This document shows, piece after piece, positions 42,674 to 49,948 of a stretch of 64,000 bases of DNA. The notes beneath the pieces were generated by a model. It searched no databases. It had not been told where the DNA came from and saw nothing but the letters and a program-made list of their open reading frames with translations. How positions within the stretch are numbered: position 1 is the first letter of the stretch; every line of letters begins with the position of its first letter. Source of the DNA: Streptomyces tsukubensis. Its GTDB lineage: Bacteria > Actinomycetota > Actinomycetes > Streptomycetales > Streptomycetaceae. The DNA lies in the NCBI RefSeq assembly GCF_009296025.1, contig NZ_CP045178.1, forward strand, positions 5,580,001 to 5,644,000, in the 5' to 3' direction. Both the position numbers and the translations under genes were made by a program.

Positions 42674-43047
42674 GGTGCTGCCCCCTGGACCTCGGTCGTG
42701 TGTCGTGCTGTCTGACAGGGCGTCCCGACCTTCGTCCCCGGCTGTCGCCGGATACCGATATCGATACCGATGGGTCCTGCCGGCCCGCCCGTCGGCCCGG
42801 ACGCTGTCATGAAACCTGGGGCGGCACTTTACTCCTGGGGGAGTGGCCATACTTCGGTGACCGGTGCGGGATGAGATCAAGCCTGTCCGGAGTCCCAGGT
42901 CCTGTATTCCGGGGGTGCGGTCGACCTCGGGCCTCCCGGCGCCCGCCTCGCGACATGATGGTCACATATCCGGATACAATCGACGCTTGTTGATCGGTGC
43001 CGCCCATCACCGGACGATCAATGACGACACCATGATCAAGGAGCGGA
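42674..43047. other. 374-bp gap between the cassette and oxyR
   Basis: The left part (to 42985) belongs to the cassette and carries its promoter. It includes a GATACCGATATCGATACCGAT repeat-palindrome near 42753-42775. The right part (42986-43047) looks like the original oxyR control region, with TTGATCGG...GATCAAT half sites. Confidence 0.45.
42986..42997 (+). repeat. right copy of the 12-bp cassette-flanking repeat
   Basis: CTTGTTGATCGG, identical to the left copy at 39414-39425. It lies 50 bases upstream of the oxyR start, where OxyR binding sites are expected. Confidence 0.8.
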
Positions 43048-44025
43048 TTGAGTACGAGGATCGCGGCCATCACCCGTAAGCGGCAGCCGACCCTCGCGCA
43101 GTTGCGGGCCTTCGCGGCCGTCGCCGAGGAGCTTCACTTCCGGGACGCCGCCGCGGCGATCGGGATGAGCCAGCCCGCGCTCTCCGGGGCCGTCTCCGCG
43201 CTGGAGGACGTGCTCGGCGTCACACTGCTGGAGCGGACCACCCGCAAGGTGCTGCTCTCGCCCGCCGGTGAACGGCTCGCGCCGCGGGCCAAGGCCGTGC
43301 TCGCCGAGGTGTCGGGACTGCTCGAAGAGGCCGACGTCGTGCGCGCACCGTTCACCGGCACGCTGCGGCTCGGGGTGATCCCGACCGTCGCGCCGTATCT
43401 GCTGCCCACCGTGTTGCGGCTGGCCGGTGAGCGCTACCCGGAGCTGGACCTGCAGGTCCACGAGGAGCAGACCTCCTCGCTGCTCGACGGGCTGACCACC
43501 GGCCGCCTCGACCTGCTGCTGCTCGCCGGGCCGCTCGGAGCGCAGGGCGTCACCGAACTCCCCGTGTTCGACGAGGACTTCGTGCTGGTCACGCCGCTCG
43601 GTCACCCGCTGGGCGGCCGTGAGGGCATACCCCGCGCGGCCCTGCGTGAGCTGAAGCTGCTGCTGCTCGACGAGGGGCACTGCCTGCGCGACCAGGCGCT
43701 GGACATCTGCCGTGAGGTGGGCGGCGGCAATCGCGCCCCCGTGACGACCACCGCCGCCGGGCTCTCCACCCTCGTACAGCTCGTCGCCGGTGGGCTGGGC
43801 GTCACACTGCTGCCCCGTACGGCGGTCGCTGTCGAGACGAGCCGCAGTGATCAGTTGCTGACCGGCTACTTCGCCGGCCCCGCCCCGTCCCGCAGGATCG
43901 CCCTCGCCATGCGTACGGGGGGCGCCCGCGCGGAAGAGTACGAGGCGCTGGCGCAGGCACTGCGGGAGGCGGTGCGGGCCCTGCCGGTGCGTACCTGGTA
44001 CGAGGGGGCGGAGACCGCGGGCTGA
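43048..44025 (+). CDS. oxyR: LysR-family peroxide sensor OxyR
   Basis: A 325-residue LysR-type regulator: winged helix-turn-helix at residues 15-75 (TLAQLRAFAAVAEELHFRDAA), then the effector domain. The redox pair is present as GHCLRDQALDIC, C212 and C221, with the nine-residue spacing of E. coli C199/C208. Peroxide oxidises the pair and activates ahpCD. The TTG at 43048 has AAGGAG four bases upstream; no in-frame ATG fits. The sequence identifies it even though it is separated from ahpC. Confidence 0.9.
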   Translation: MSTRIAAITRKRQPTLAQLRAFAAVAEELHFRDAAAAIGMSQPALSGAVSALEDVLGVTLLERTTRKVLLSPAGERLAPRAKAVLAEVSGLLEEADVVRAPFTGTLRLGVIPTVAPYLLPTVLRLAGERYPELDLQVHEEQTSSLLDGLTTGRLDLLLLAGPLGAQGVTELPVFDEDFVLVTPLGHPLGGREGIPRAALRELKLLLLDEGHCLRDQALDICREVGGGNRAPVTTTAAGLSTLVQLVAGGLGVTLLPRTAVAVETSRSDQLLTGYFAGPAPSRRIALAMRTGGARAEEYEALAQALREAVRALPVRTWYEGAETAG

Positions 44026-44130
44026 CGACCTGCCTCCCCCCCGTGGCGGGGTGGCGCCGTCAGCCCGTCCCTCCCCCTCCCCAGTAACCGGACCCGTCCC
44101 CGCATCGGCCCCCCGCCCCCGACTACGTAC

Positions 44131-46602
44131 TCACTCCGTACGCAGCCGGTCCGCCCGCATCATCCGCCACAGCGGCGGCAGACTGCACAGCGTCACCACG
44201 AGGATGAGGACTCCACCCGCGCCCACGAGGGGCAGGAAGACCATCCAGTCGGTCACCTTCTTTTCGATCAGGTGGACCAGCGTCGCCCCCAGCGCGAGGC
44301 CGCCGACGGTCGCCAGGGCCAGGCCCAGCACGACGGGGATGGCCGTCTGCCACAGGACCGACCAGCTCATCGACGTCCGGCGCGTGCCGAACGCGGTCAG
44401 CGCCGACAGCAGACGCTTGCGTTCCCGCAGCTGTTCGATCATCGACACCAGTAGCGACGCCGCGATCAGCGCCATCGTCAGGATCGCCCCGATCTGGAGG
44501 CCTCGGTGGATACTCGCGTACTGCGCGTCCCTTTCGACGCGGTGATAGGTGACCACGCGCATCATCGGGTCGAGCCGGTACGCCGTGTTCAGGATGTGGT
44601 CCTCCGCTTGCGGCGTCTTCCTGTCCGTCTGCACCATCGCTGTCGAGCGGGCCTCGACCATCTTCTTCGTGGGGACCGCGCCGGTCGTGGCGAAGACGCC
44701 GTCGTGGCGGTCGCCGCCCGGGTCACGGCGGGCGAGGACCGTACGGGCGTCCTTCGGAAGCGTCCACAGCACGGGCTTGCCGCCCGAGCTGAGATTGACC
44801 GGCTTTCCCGGCCTCGCCGTCTCGTCCACCCACTCGTTGGCCCTCTTCTTCCCCTTGGTGTGCACGACGAAGGTGTCGCCGTCCGTGCAGGAGCCGATGC
44901 GGGCCAGTTCGCGCAGGGTGGCGCAGGAGCCCACCGTCAGCATGCTCGTCGGCTGGATACTGTCGGCGGGGACCCGGCCGGGGCGCGTCACATAGGTCTC
45001 GACGTAGCCGATCACGCCCTTGACGCCCTCGGTGGTCCTGAACTCGTCGATCATCCGCTCCGCGAGACCGCCGCTGACATTGGCGGAGGACGCCACCATC
45101 TGCGCACGATGCGGGTCCTGCCCGGTCGTCCGCCGGAAGTCGGCGTTCATCGCGGTGAACGTCATCTGGAGCGCCACGGCTCCGGCCACCGCCACCGTGA
45201 TGCCACTGACCGCGCGCGCCGCCGTACCGCTGCTCAACTGGAGCCTGCGCGTGGCGAGCTGCCACGGGACGGGGCCGCCGCGCAACCGGGCGACGGCCAC
45301 CTCGACGAGCCACGGCAGCAGCGTGGTCAGGCCGACGAGCGTCAGTGCGGCACCCGCGGCGATCGCGAACGTGTTGACGACACCCGTATCCGAGTCCATC
45401 CGCCCGTACAGCAGCAGGATCGCGATCCCCGCCACCGGGGTGATCAGCCGCCACCAGAGCCGACGTTCGCGCGGCGCCGTGTCGCGGACGACCCCCAGCG
45501 GCTCGATGGCCACAGCACGCAGCGAGAACAGCGTCACCACGACCGCCGTCACCGGCACAGCCACCACGATCAGCGCCACCAGGGCGGGCACCGGTGTCAG
45601 ATCGTCCGGATAGGCGCTCATGTTCATGAGGGTGATCCCACCGGCGAACTCGCGCCCCACCAGGAACATCACCGCACCCGCCAGCAGCCCGAGCACCGCG
45701 CCGAACAACGTCTCGCCCGCCGCGATCCTCCGTACCGTCGCGGTGTCGGCCCCGACCAGCCGCAGCGCCGCCAGCCGTGCGTCACGCCGCTCCCCGCCGA
45801 ACCGGACGGCCGTGGTGATGAAGATGACGACCGGCGTCAGCAGTACCACGCAGACGAGGGCGGTCAGCATCAGCAGCAGCGGGGCGAGCGGCGCCCGGTG
45901 CGGCTGGTTTCCGAACGCGGCGACACGTGAGCCCCCCTGGGCCCGGGTGAGAGAGGAGCTGCCGACGTAAAAGTACAACTCCTGCGGGTTCTTCAGTCCG
46001 GCCTCGGCGATGGTGCCGGTGACCCGGTAGTCGCTGAACCGCTCCTTGAGCAGCTTGCCTTCCCCGCTGTTCAGCAGAGAGCGCAGCGCGGGCGAGACGG
46101 CCATCTCCTTGTCGCCGGGCAACTTGTCGAGGCCGGGCGGCAGGATCGGGTGGGCGCCCTCGGCGCGCAGGACGCGGCCCCCCAATGCGTGGTCACGGTA
46201 GGTGGTGCTGATGCCGCCGGTGATCAGAGTGGAGTCGGAACGGCCCTTCGGCAGTCCCGCGGAGTGCCCCGCAGGCTCCCGCGCCTCCGATCGCTGCTGC
46301 TGATGGGAGTTGAACTCCGGTACGGAGGCAGCGGTGAGCAGCAGTGTGACGCCGAGGCCGACTCCGAGGGCGGTGAGCAGGGTACGTATCCAGCCCTCCC
46401 GACCGCCCGCGACGGCGAATCGGGTGCCCATGGCGAGATCCCGCAGCCAGGCGCGGGGGCCGGGGGCGGAATTCCCCGGCGACCCTGCGAGGGAGCCGGT
46501 GGGAACCCCCGGCGACCCTGCGAGGGGACCGGCGGACGCGCCCGGCGCTGCGGAGGGATCGTGATCGTGCCGGGGGCCTCGGCTCTTCCTCGGGGCGCTC
46601 AT
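44131..46602 (-). CDS. ABC transporter permease, FtsX-like
   Basis: An 823-residue permease of the MacB/FtsX type. One membrane span lies near residue 70 after a Pro/Gly-rich start with GSLAGSPG repeats. Then come an extracellular domain, a first four-span FtsX unit around residues 240-440, a second extracellular region, and a last three-span unit near the C-terminus (LTMALIAASLLVSMIEQL). Such permeases export peptides, lipids or antibiotics or act as sensors. It overlaps the ATPase gene by four bases. Substrate unknown. Confidence 0.85.
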   Translation of the reverse strand: MSAPRKSRGPRHDHDPSAAPGASAGPLAGSPGVPTGSLAGSPGNSAPGPRAWLRDLAMGTRFAVAGGREGWIRTLLTALGVGLGVTLLLTAASVPEFNSHQQQRSEAREPAGHSAGLPKGRSDSTLITGGISTTYRDHALGGRVLRAEGAHPILPPGLDKLPGDKEMAVSPALRSLLNSGEGKLLKERFSDYRVTGTIAEAGLKNPQELYFYVGSSSLTRAQGGSRVAAFGNQPHRAPLAPLLLMLTALVCVVLLTPVVIFITTAVRFGGERRDARLAALRLVGADTATVRRIAAGETLFGAVLGLLAGAVMFLVGREFAGGITLMNMSAYPDDLTPVPALVALIVVAVPVTAVVVTLFSLRAVAIEPLGVVRDTAPRERRLWWRLITPVAGIAILLLYGRMDSDTGVVNTFAIAAGAALTLVGLTTLLPWLVEVAVARLRGGPVPWQLATRRLQLSSGTAARAVSGITVAVAGAVALQMTFTAMNADFRRTTGQDPHRAQMVASSANVSGGLAERMIDEFRTTEGVKGVIGYVETYVTRPGRVPADSIQPTSMLTVGSCATLRELARIGSCTDGDTFVVHTKGKKRANEWVDETARPGKPVNLSSGGKPVLWTLPKDARTVLARRDPGGDRHDGVFATTGAVPTKKMVEARSTAMVQTDRKTPQAEDHILNTAYRLDPMMRVVTYHRVERDAQYASIHRGLQIGAILTMALIAASLLVSMIEQLRERKRLLSALTAFGTRRTSMSWSVLWQTAIPVVLGLALATVGGLALGATLVHLIEKKVTDWMVFLPLVGAGGVLILVVTLCSLPPLWRMMRADRLRTE

Positions 46603-47285
46603 ACGAACTGTTCCATGTCGCGGGACCTGCCGTCGCGTACGACGATCTCCCGGTCCGAGTAGGCGGCCACACGTGCCTCATGGGTGACCAGGACGACGGC
46701 GGCGCCCGCGGAGCGCGCGGCCTCCGACAGCAGCTCCATGACGGCCTCGCCGTTGAGGGAGTCGAGGGCGCCGGTGGGTTCGTCGGCGAACAGTACGCGC
46801 GGGCGGGTCACGAGGGCGCGGGCCACCGCCACCCGCTGGCCCTGGCCACCCGAGACCTCACCGGGGCGTTTGTCCCACAGATCGTCGACCTCAAGGCGCC
46901 GCATCCACTCCAGCGCGGCCCGTTCGGCTTCCTTGCGCCTCGTACCGCCGAGCCGCAGTGGAAGGGCCACGTTCTCCACGCAGGTCAGCTCGGGGACGAG
47001 CTGACCGAACTGGAAGACGAAGCCGAACTCGCTCCGGCGCAGCGCGCTGCGCCGGGCGTCGTTCATCGAGCTGAGCTCGGCGCCGTCGTAGACGATCAGG
47101 CCGTCGTCCGGCACGACGATCCCCGCGAGGCAGTGCAGCAGGGTCGACTTGCCTGAGCCCGACGGGCCCATGACGGCGACGATCTCGCCGGGGTGGATGG
47201 AGAACTCGGCACCGTCGAGCGCGACGGTCGAGCCGTATGCCTTGCGCAGCCCCTGGGCGGAGAGCAGGGACCCCTCGGGAATCAC
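46599..47285 (-). CDS. ABC transporter ATP-binding protein
   Basis: A 228-residue LolD/MacB-type ATPase. It has Walker A GPSGSGKST, the Q-loop region FGFVFQFGQLVPELT, signature VSGGQGQRVAVARAL, Walker B VLFADEPTGALD and the H-loop VTHEARVA. The GTG at 47285 overlaps the PadR stop (GTGA) and replaces an in-frame ATG upstream. It pairs with the FtsX-like permease and is regulated with it. Confidence 0.88.
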   Translation of the reverse strand: MIPEGSLLSAQGLRKAYGSTVALDGAEFSIHPGEIVAVMGPSGSGKSTLLHCLAGIVVPDDGLIVYDGAELSSMNDARRSALRRSEFGFVFQFGQLVPELTCVENVALPLRLGGTRRKEAERAALEWMRRLEVDDLWDKRPGEVSGGQGQRVAVARALVTRPRVLFADEPTGALDSLNGEAVMELLSEAARSAGAAVVLVTHEARVAAYSDREIVVRDGRSRDMEQFV

Positions 47286-47806
47286 GCGCCCACCGCCTTG
47301 GCCAGTTTGTCGAGCCGCGCCGCGGTCATTTCCAGCCACCGCAGGTCCGCCTCCAGATGGAACAGAGCGTGATCGCAGATGAGCTGGTCGGCGAGGTCGC
47401 CGCCGCGCTTGCGCTCGGTGAGCGCGCGCATCATCCGGACGTGCTCGGTGCGCTGGCCGTCCAGCATGTCGGCGGCGTCGCGGCCGGTGAGAAGGGCGAG
47501 GACGACTTTGGTGTAGAGGGTCGACTGGAGGTACGGCTCCGGCTTCTCCGGAGTGGCGAGCCAGCCTCGTACGTCGGTGACGCCGGCGTCGGTGATCGCG
47601 TACCGCTTGCGCTCGGGGCCCCCGTCCGACTCCACGCCGTCGACCTCGACCAGGCCGTTCTTCAGCAGCCGGGACATCGTCGAGTAGACCTGGCCGTAGT
47701 GGAGCGGGCGGTCGTGACCGAACTTTTCGTCGAAGGCCCGCTTCAGGTCGTAACCGTGGCGCGGGCCGGACTCCAGGAGCCCGAGAAGGGTGTGGCCTAT
47801 GGACAT
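47282..47806 (-). CDS. PadR-family transcriptional regulator
   Basis: A 174-residue PadR-like repressor. The winged helix-turn-helix is at residues 1-85 (LLGLLESGPRHGYDLKRAFDE, YGQVYSTMSRLLKNGLVE), followed by a helical C-terminal dimerisation domain (Vir-type, ALFHLEADLRWLEMT). The ATG at 47806 is the first codon of the conserved domain; upstream in-frame sequence is not family-like. It leads an operon with the ABC exporter. A palindrome lies just before the gene, so it is likely autoregulated and drug- or ligand-induced. Confidence 0.87.
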   Translation of the reverse strand: MSIGHTLLGLLESGPRHGYDLKRAFDEKFGHDRPLHYGQVYSTMSRLLKNGLVEVDGVESDGGPERKRYAITDAGVTDVRGWLATPEKPEPYLQSTLYTKVVLALLTGRDAADMLDGQRTEHVRMMRALTERKRGGDLADQLICDHALFHLEADLRWLEMTAARLDKLAKAVGA

Positions 47807-47827
47807 GCCGAGCACTCTACCCTCCGG

Positions 47828-47846
47828 GTATACATGCCGTGTATAC
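47828..47846. promoter_or_regulatory. PadR operator palindrome
   Basis: GTATACA-TGCCG-TGTATAC is a perfect 7-bp inverted repeat with a 5-base spacer, 22 bases upstream of the PadR start. A further half site (GTGTATAG) follows at 47852-47859. PadR boxes commonly contain such TATAC/ATGT arms. Confidence 0.7.
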
Positions 47847-47923
47847 GCGGGGTGTATAGAGCGCTCCCGGGTGCCGTCGGGCGACTGTTTTCCCTGGTGG
47901 CGGGGGTGGTGTGCGGGTTTGGT

Positions 47924-47951
47924 GCGCGGTGGGCTGCGCCGCCCACCGCGC
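47924..47951 (-). terminator. terminator of the SPFH operon
   Basis: An 11-bp perfect stem, GCGCGGTGGGC (47924-47934) with GCCCACCGCGC (47941-47951), and a 6-base loop. It lies just past the end of the 48038-48469 gene on the minus strand. Confidence 0.55.
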
Positions 47952-48037
47952 GGGGAGCGGGCGACCGTCACCCCTCCGGGCCGCGCAGGTGATGGCGGAT
48001 CGGGGCGGGGTGGAGCGGGTAACGGTCGGCTCCTCCT

Positions 48038-48469
48038 TTACTCCTTCGCGCTGCCCGGAGTGGTGCTCTCCGGTGCCGCGTCTTCCGGATGGGTGTTCCC
48101 GGGTGTCGCGTCCTCGGGAGTGGTGTTCTCCGGTATCGCGTGCTCCGGGTCGGTGTTCTCCGGTATCGCGTCCTCCGGGGTGGTGCGCCCCGGTACCGCG
48201 TCCTCCGGAGCGGCACCTTCCGGCCCCGTCCCCTCCCGCTTCGCTGGGCGCCCCCGGGAGGCGATCGGGCGGGCGGCGCCCGGAAGGCGGCCCGTCTCCG
48301 ACAGGGCCCGACGGAGCAGGAACTCGATCTGCGCGTTGCTGCTCCGCAGCTCCTCGCCCGCCCAGCGGGCCAGCGCCTCGTACACGAGCGGGTCGAGCCG
48401 CAGCAGCACCTGCTTGCGCTGCTGCCTCGGCCGTCGCTGTGGCTGCGGCTGCGGTTTCTCTTCCGTCAC
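48038..48469 (-). CDS. ribbon-helix-helix-like protein with repeat tail
   Basis: A 143-residue protein. Residues 18-60 look like a ribbon-helix-helix (KQVLLRLDPLVYEALARWAGEEL, NAQIEFLLRRAL). The last 60 residues are repeats of a ten-residue motif around TPEDAIPENT, from 30-bp DNA units. The start overlaps the SPFH stop by four bases. It probably binds DNA or partners with the SPFH protein; target unknown. Confidence 0.65.
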   Translation of the reverse strand: MTEEKPQPQPQRRPRQQRKQVLLRLDPLVYEALARWAGEELRSSNAQIEFLLRRALSETGRLPGAARPIASRGRPAKREGTGPEGAAPEDAVPGRTTPEDAIPENTDPEHAIPENTTPEDATPGNTHPEDAAPESTTPGSAKE

Positions 48470-49464
48470 TGGTAGAGCGTGCCCGTGTTCACGACAGGCT
48501 GGGCCGCCCTGTCTCCGCAGAGCACCACCAGCAGATTGCTCACCATCGCCGCCTTCCGCTCCTCGTCCAGTTCCACGATGCCCTGGTCGGTGAGCCTGGC
48601 GAGCGCCTGCTCGACCATGCCGACCGCGCCGTCCACGATCAGTCGGCGCGCCGCCACGACGGCGCCGGCCTGCTGGCGCTGGAGCATCGCGGAGGCGATC
48701 TCCGGGGCGTACGCGAGGTGGGTGAAGCGCGACTCGATGATCTCCACGCCTGCGGCCTCGACCCGGGCGTGCAACTCCACTGCCAGCTTCTCGGTGATCT
48801 CCTCCGCGTTGCCCCGCAGGGAGAGGCCGCCCTCGTCGTGGGCGTCGTAGGGGTACTCGATGGCGATGTGCCGGACGGCCGCCTCGGTCTGTGTGGAGAC
48901 GAACTCAAGGAAGTCGTCCACCTCGAAGCTGGCCTGTGCGGTGTCCTCCACCCGCCATACGACGACGGCCGCCAGCTCGATGGGGTTGCCGTAGGCGTCG
49001 TTGACCTTGAGGACGGCCGTCTCGTGGTTGCGGACCCGAGTGGAGATCTTCGCCCGAGACGTCAGCGGGTTGACCCAGCGCAGTCCGTCCTGGCGGATCG
49101 TCCCCCGGTAGCGACCGAAGAGCTGGACCACGCGTGCCTGTCCCGGCGCCACCATGTTCAGCCCCGACATGGCGAAGACCGAGACGATGGCCAGCAGGAT
49201 GCCGACCACGATCAGGGCGGCCTTCACTCCCGCGGAGTCGAAAGCGGTCGCCGTCACGGCCAGGGCGATGCCCACCACCAGCCCGACGAGGCCGAGCAGC
49301 AACGCGAGGCCGCCCGGGATGGAGTGCGCGGCGAACTCCCGTACGCGGGGCTTCGGCATCTCGGGGAGGTCGGCGCCCGGCGCGCTGTCCTTGGGCGCGG
49401 TCGGGTCCGCGGGGGTGCTGCGGCCCGAGGGGCCGTTGGCGGGTGGTGTGGGCTGAGTACTCAT
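48466..49464 (-). CDS. SPFH/band-7 domain membrane protein
   Basis: A 332-residue stomatin/flotillin-like protein. A disordered start is followed by two membrane segments ([41 protein letters not shown]). The SPFH domain follows ([23 protein letters not shown]) with coiled coil and C-terminal [24 protein letters not shown]. These form membrane microdomain scaffolds. The ATG at 49464 has GGGGA upstream. It is co-transcribed with the ribbon-helix-helix gene. Confidence 0.85.
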   Translation of the reverse strand: MSTQPTPPANGPSGRSTPADPTAPKDSAPGADLPEMPKPRVREFAAHSIPGGLALLLGLVGLVVGIALAVTATAFDSAGVKAALIVVGILLAIVSVFAMSGLNMVAPGQARVVQLFGRYRGTIRQDGLRWVNPLTSRAKISTRVRNHETAVLKVNDAYGNPIELAAVVVWRVEDTAQASFEVDDFLEFVSTQTEAAVRHIAIEYPYDAHDEGGLSLRGNAEEITEKLAVELHARVEAAGVEIIESRFTHLAYAPEIASAMLQRQQAGAVVAARRLIVDGAVGMVEQALARLTDQGIVELDEERKAAMVSNLLVVLCGDRAAQPVVNTGTLYQ

Positions 49465-49948
49465 GTGTGTCCCCGTCTCGTGATCTTGTGGTGCGTCCGT
49501 GAGGGCGCTCCCGCGGGCCACCCGCATGGGCTGCCCGGCATGGACTTCCTGTCTGCGGACCGCCCCGCGTGGGCGGTTCGGTGCGGGCGGTTCGTTGTGG
49601 GTGGTTCCGTGTGGATCGTCCGGATTTCAAGGACGCTTTCACTCGTCTAGCAAGTTGATATCACATTACCGCATCCGGCAACCCTTTGTCCCTCCGGTGA
49701 GTCGGTTGCGGTAGAAACAGGTGCTGATTGTCACGTCCCGAAAAGGCCGGATCGACAGCTCTTTGTCCGCAGGTGCGGTGTTAGCTTTCAGAGCTGAGCT
49801 GGAGGCAACGGCTTTATCGGGGGGTCACGGAAACACCAGGGGTCACCACACCCCCGGGGACCACGACGGCGTGGTGACCGTGGGGGAGTGGCGCCGTCCG
49901 GAAGCAGTCACGAAGCAGCAGCCAGGAAGAGCGGAGCGACCTGTAGTC
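49465..49948. other. 484-bp divergent control region
   Basis: The gap between the SPFH and PBP genes holds both promoters. An A/T-rich stretch at 49645-49670 contains the palindrome TGATATCA (49656-49663) and CAAGTTGATATCACATTACC, a candidate operator for the SPFH operon. The right 200 bases are an in-frame extension of the PBP gene with poor family match, so probably leader. Confidence 0.45.

Larger units (their letters stand above)
39414..42997. mobile_element. putative inserted WXG100-type cassette between ahpC and oxyR
   Basis: The 12-mer CTTGTTGATCGG occurs at 39414-39425 and 42986-42997, in the same direction. The similarity extends imperfectly a further 13 bases (18 of 25 identical in all). 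Between the copies lie four genes on one strand with A/T-richer codons than the flanks. Outside the copies lie ahpC and oxyR, which are usual direct neighbours. No transposase or integrase is present, so the mechanism is unknown. The repeat may be a target duplication, a recombination site, or two copies of one operator. Confidence 0.5.

Noticed and set aside
42986..42997. Attachment (att) site of an integrative element
   Set aside because: The 12-bp repeat is not at a tRNA 3' end and no integrase gene lies between the copies; kept only as a cassette-flanking repeat.
49721..49948. N-terminal extension of the PBP from an upstream ATG
   Set aside because: No family similarity before MGRADVRRAQ; treated as leader sequence.
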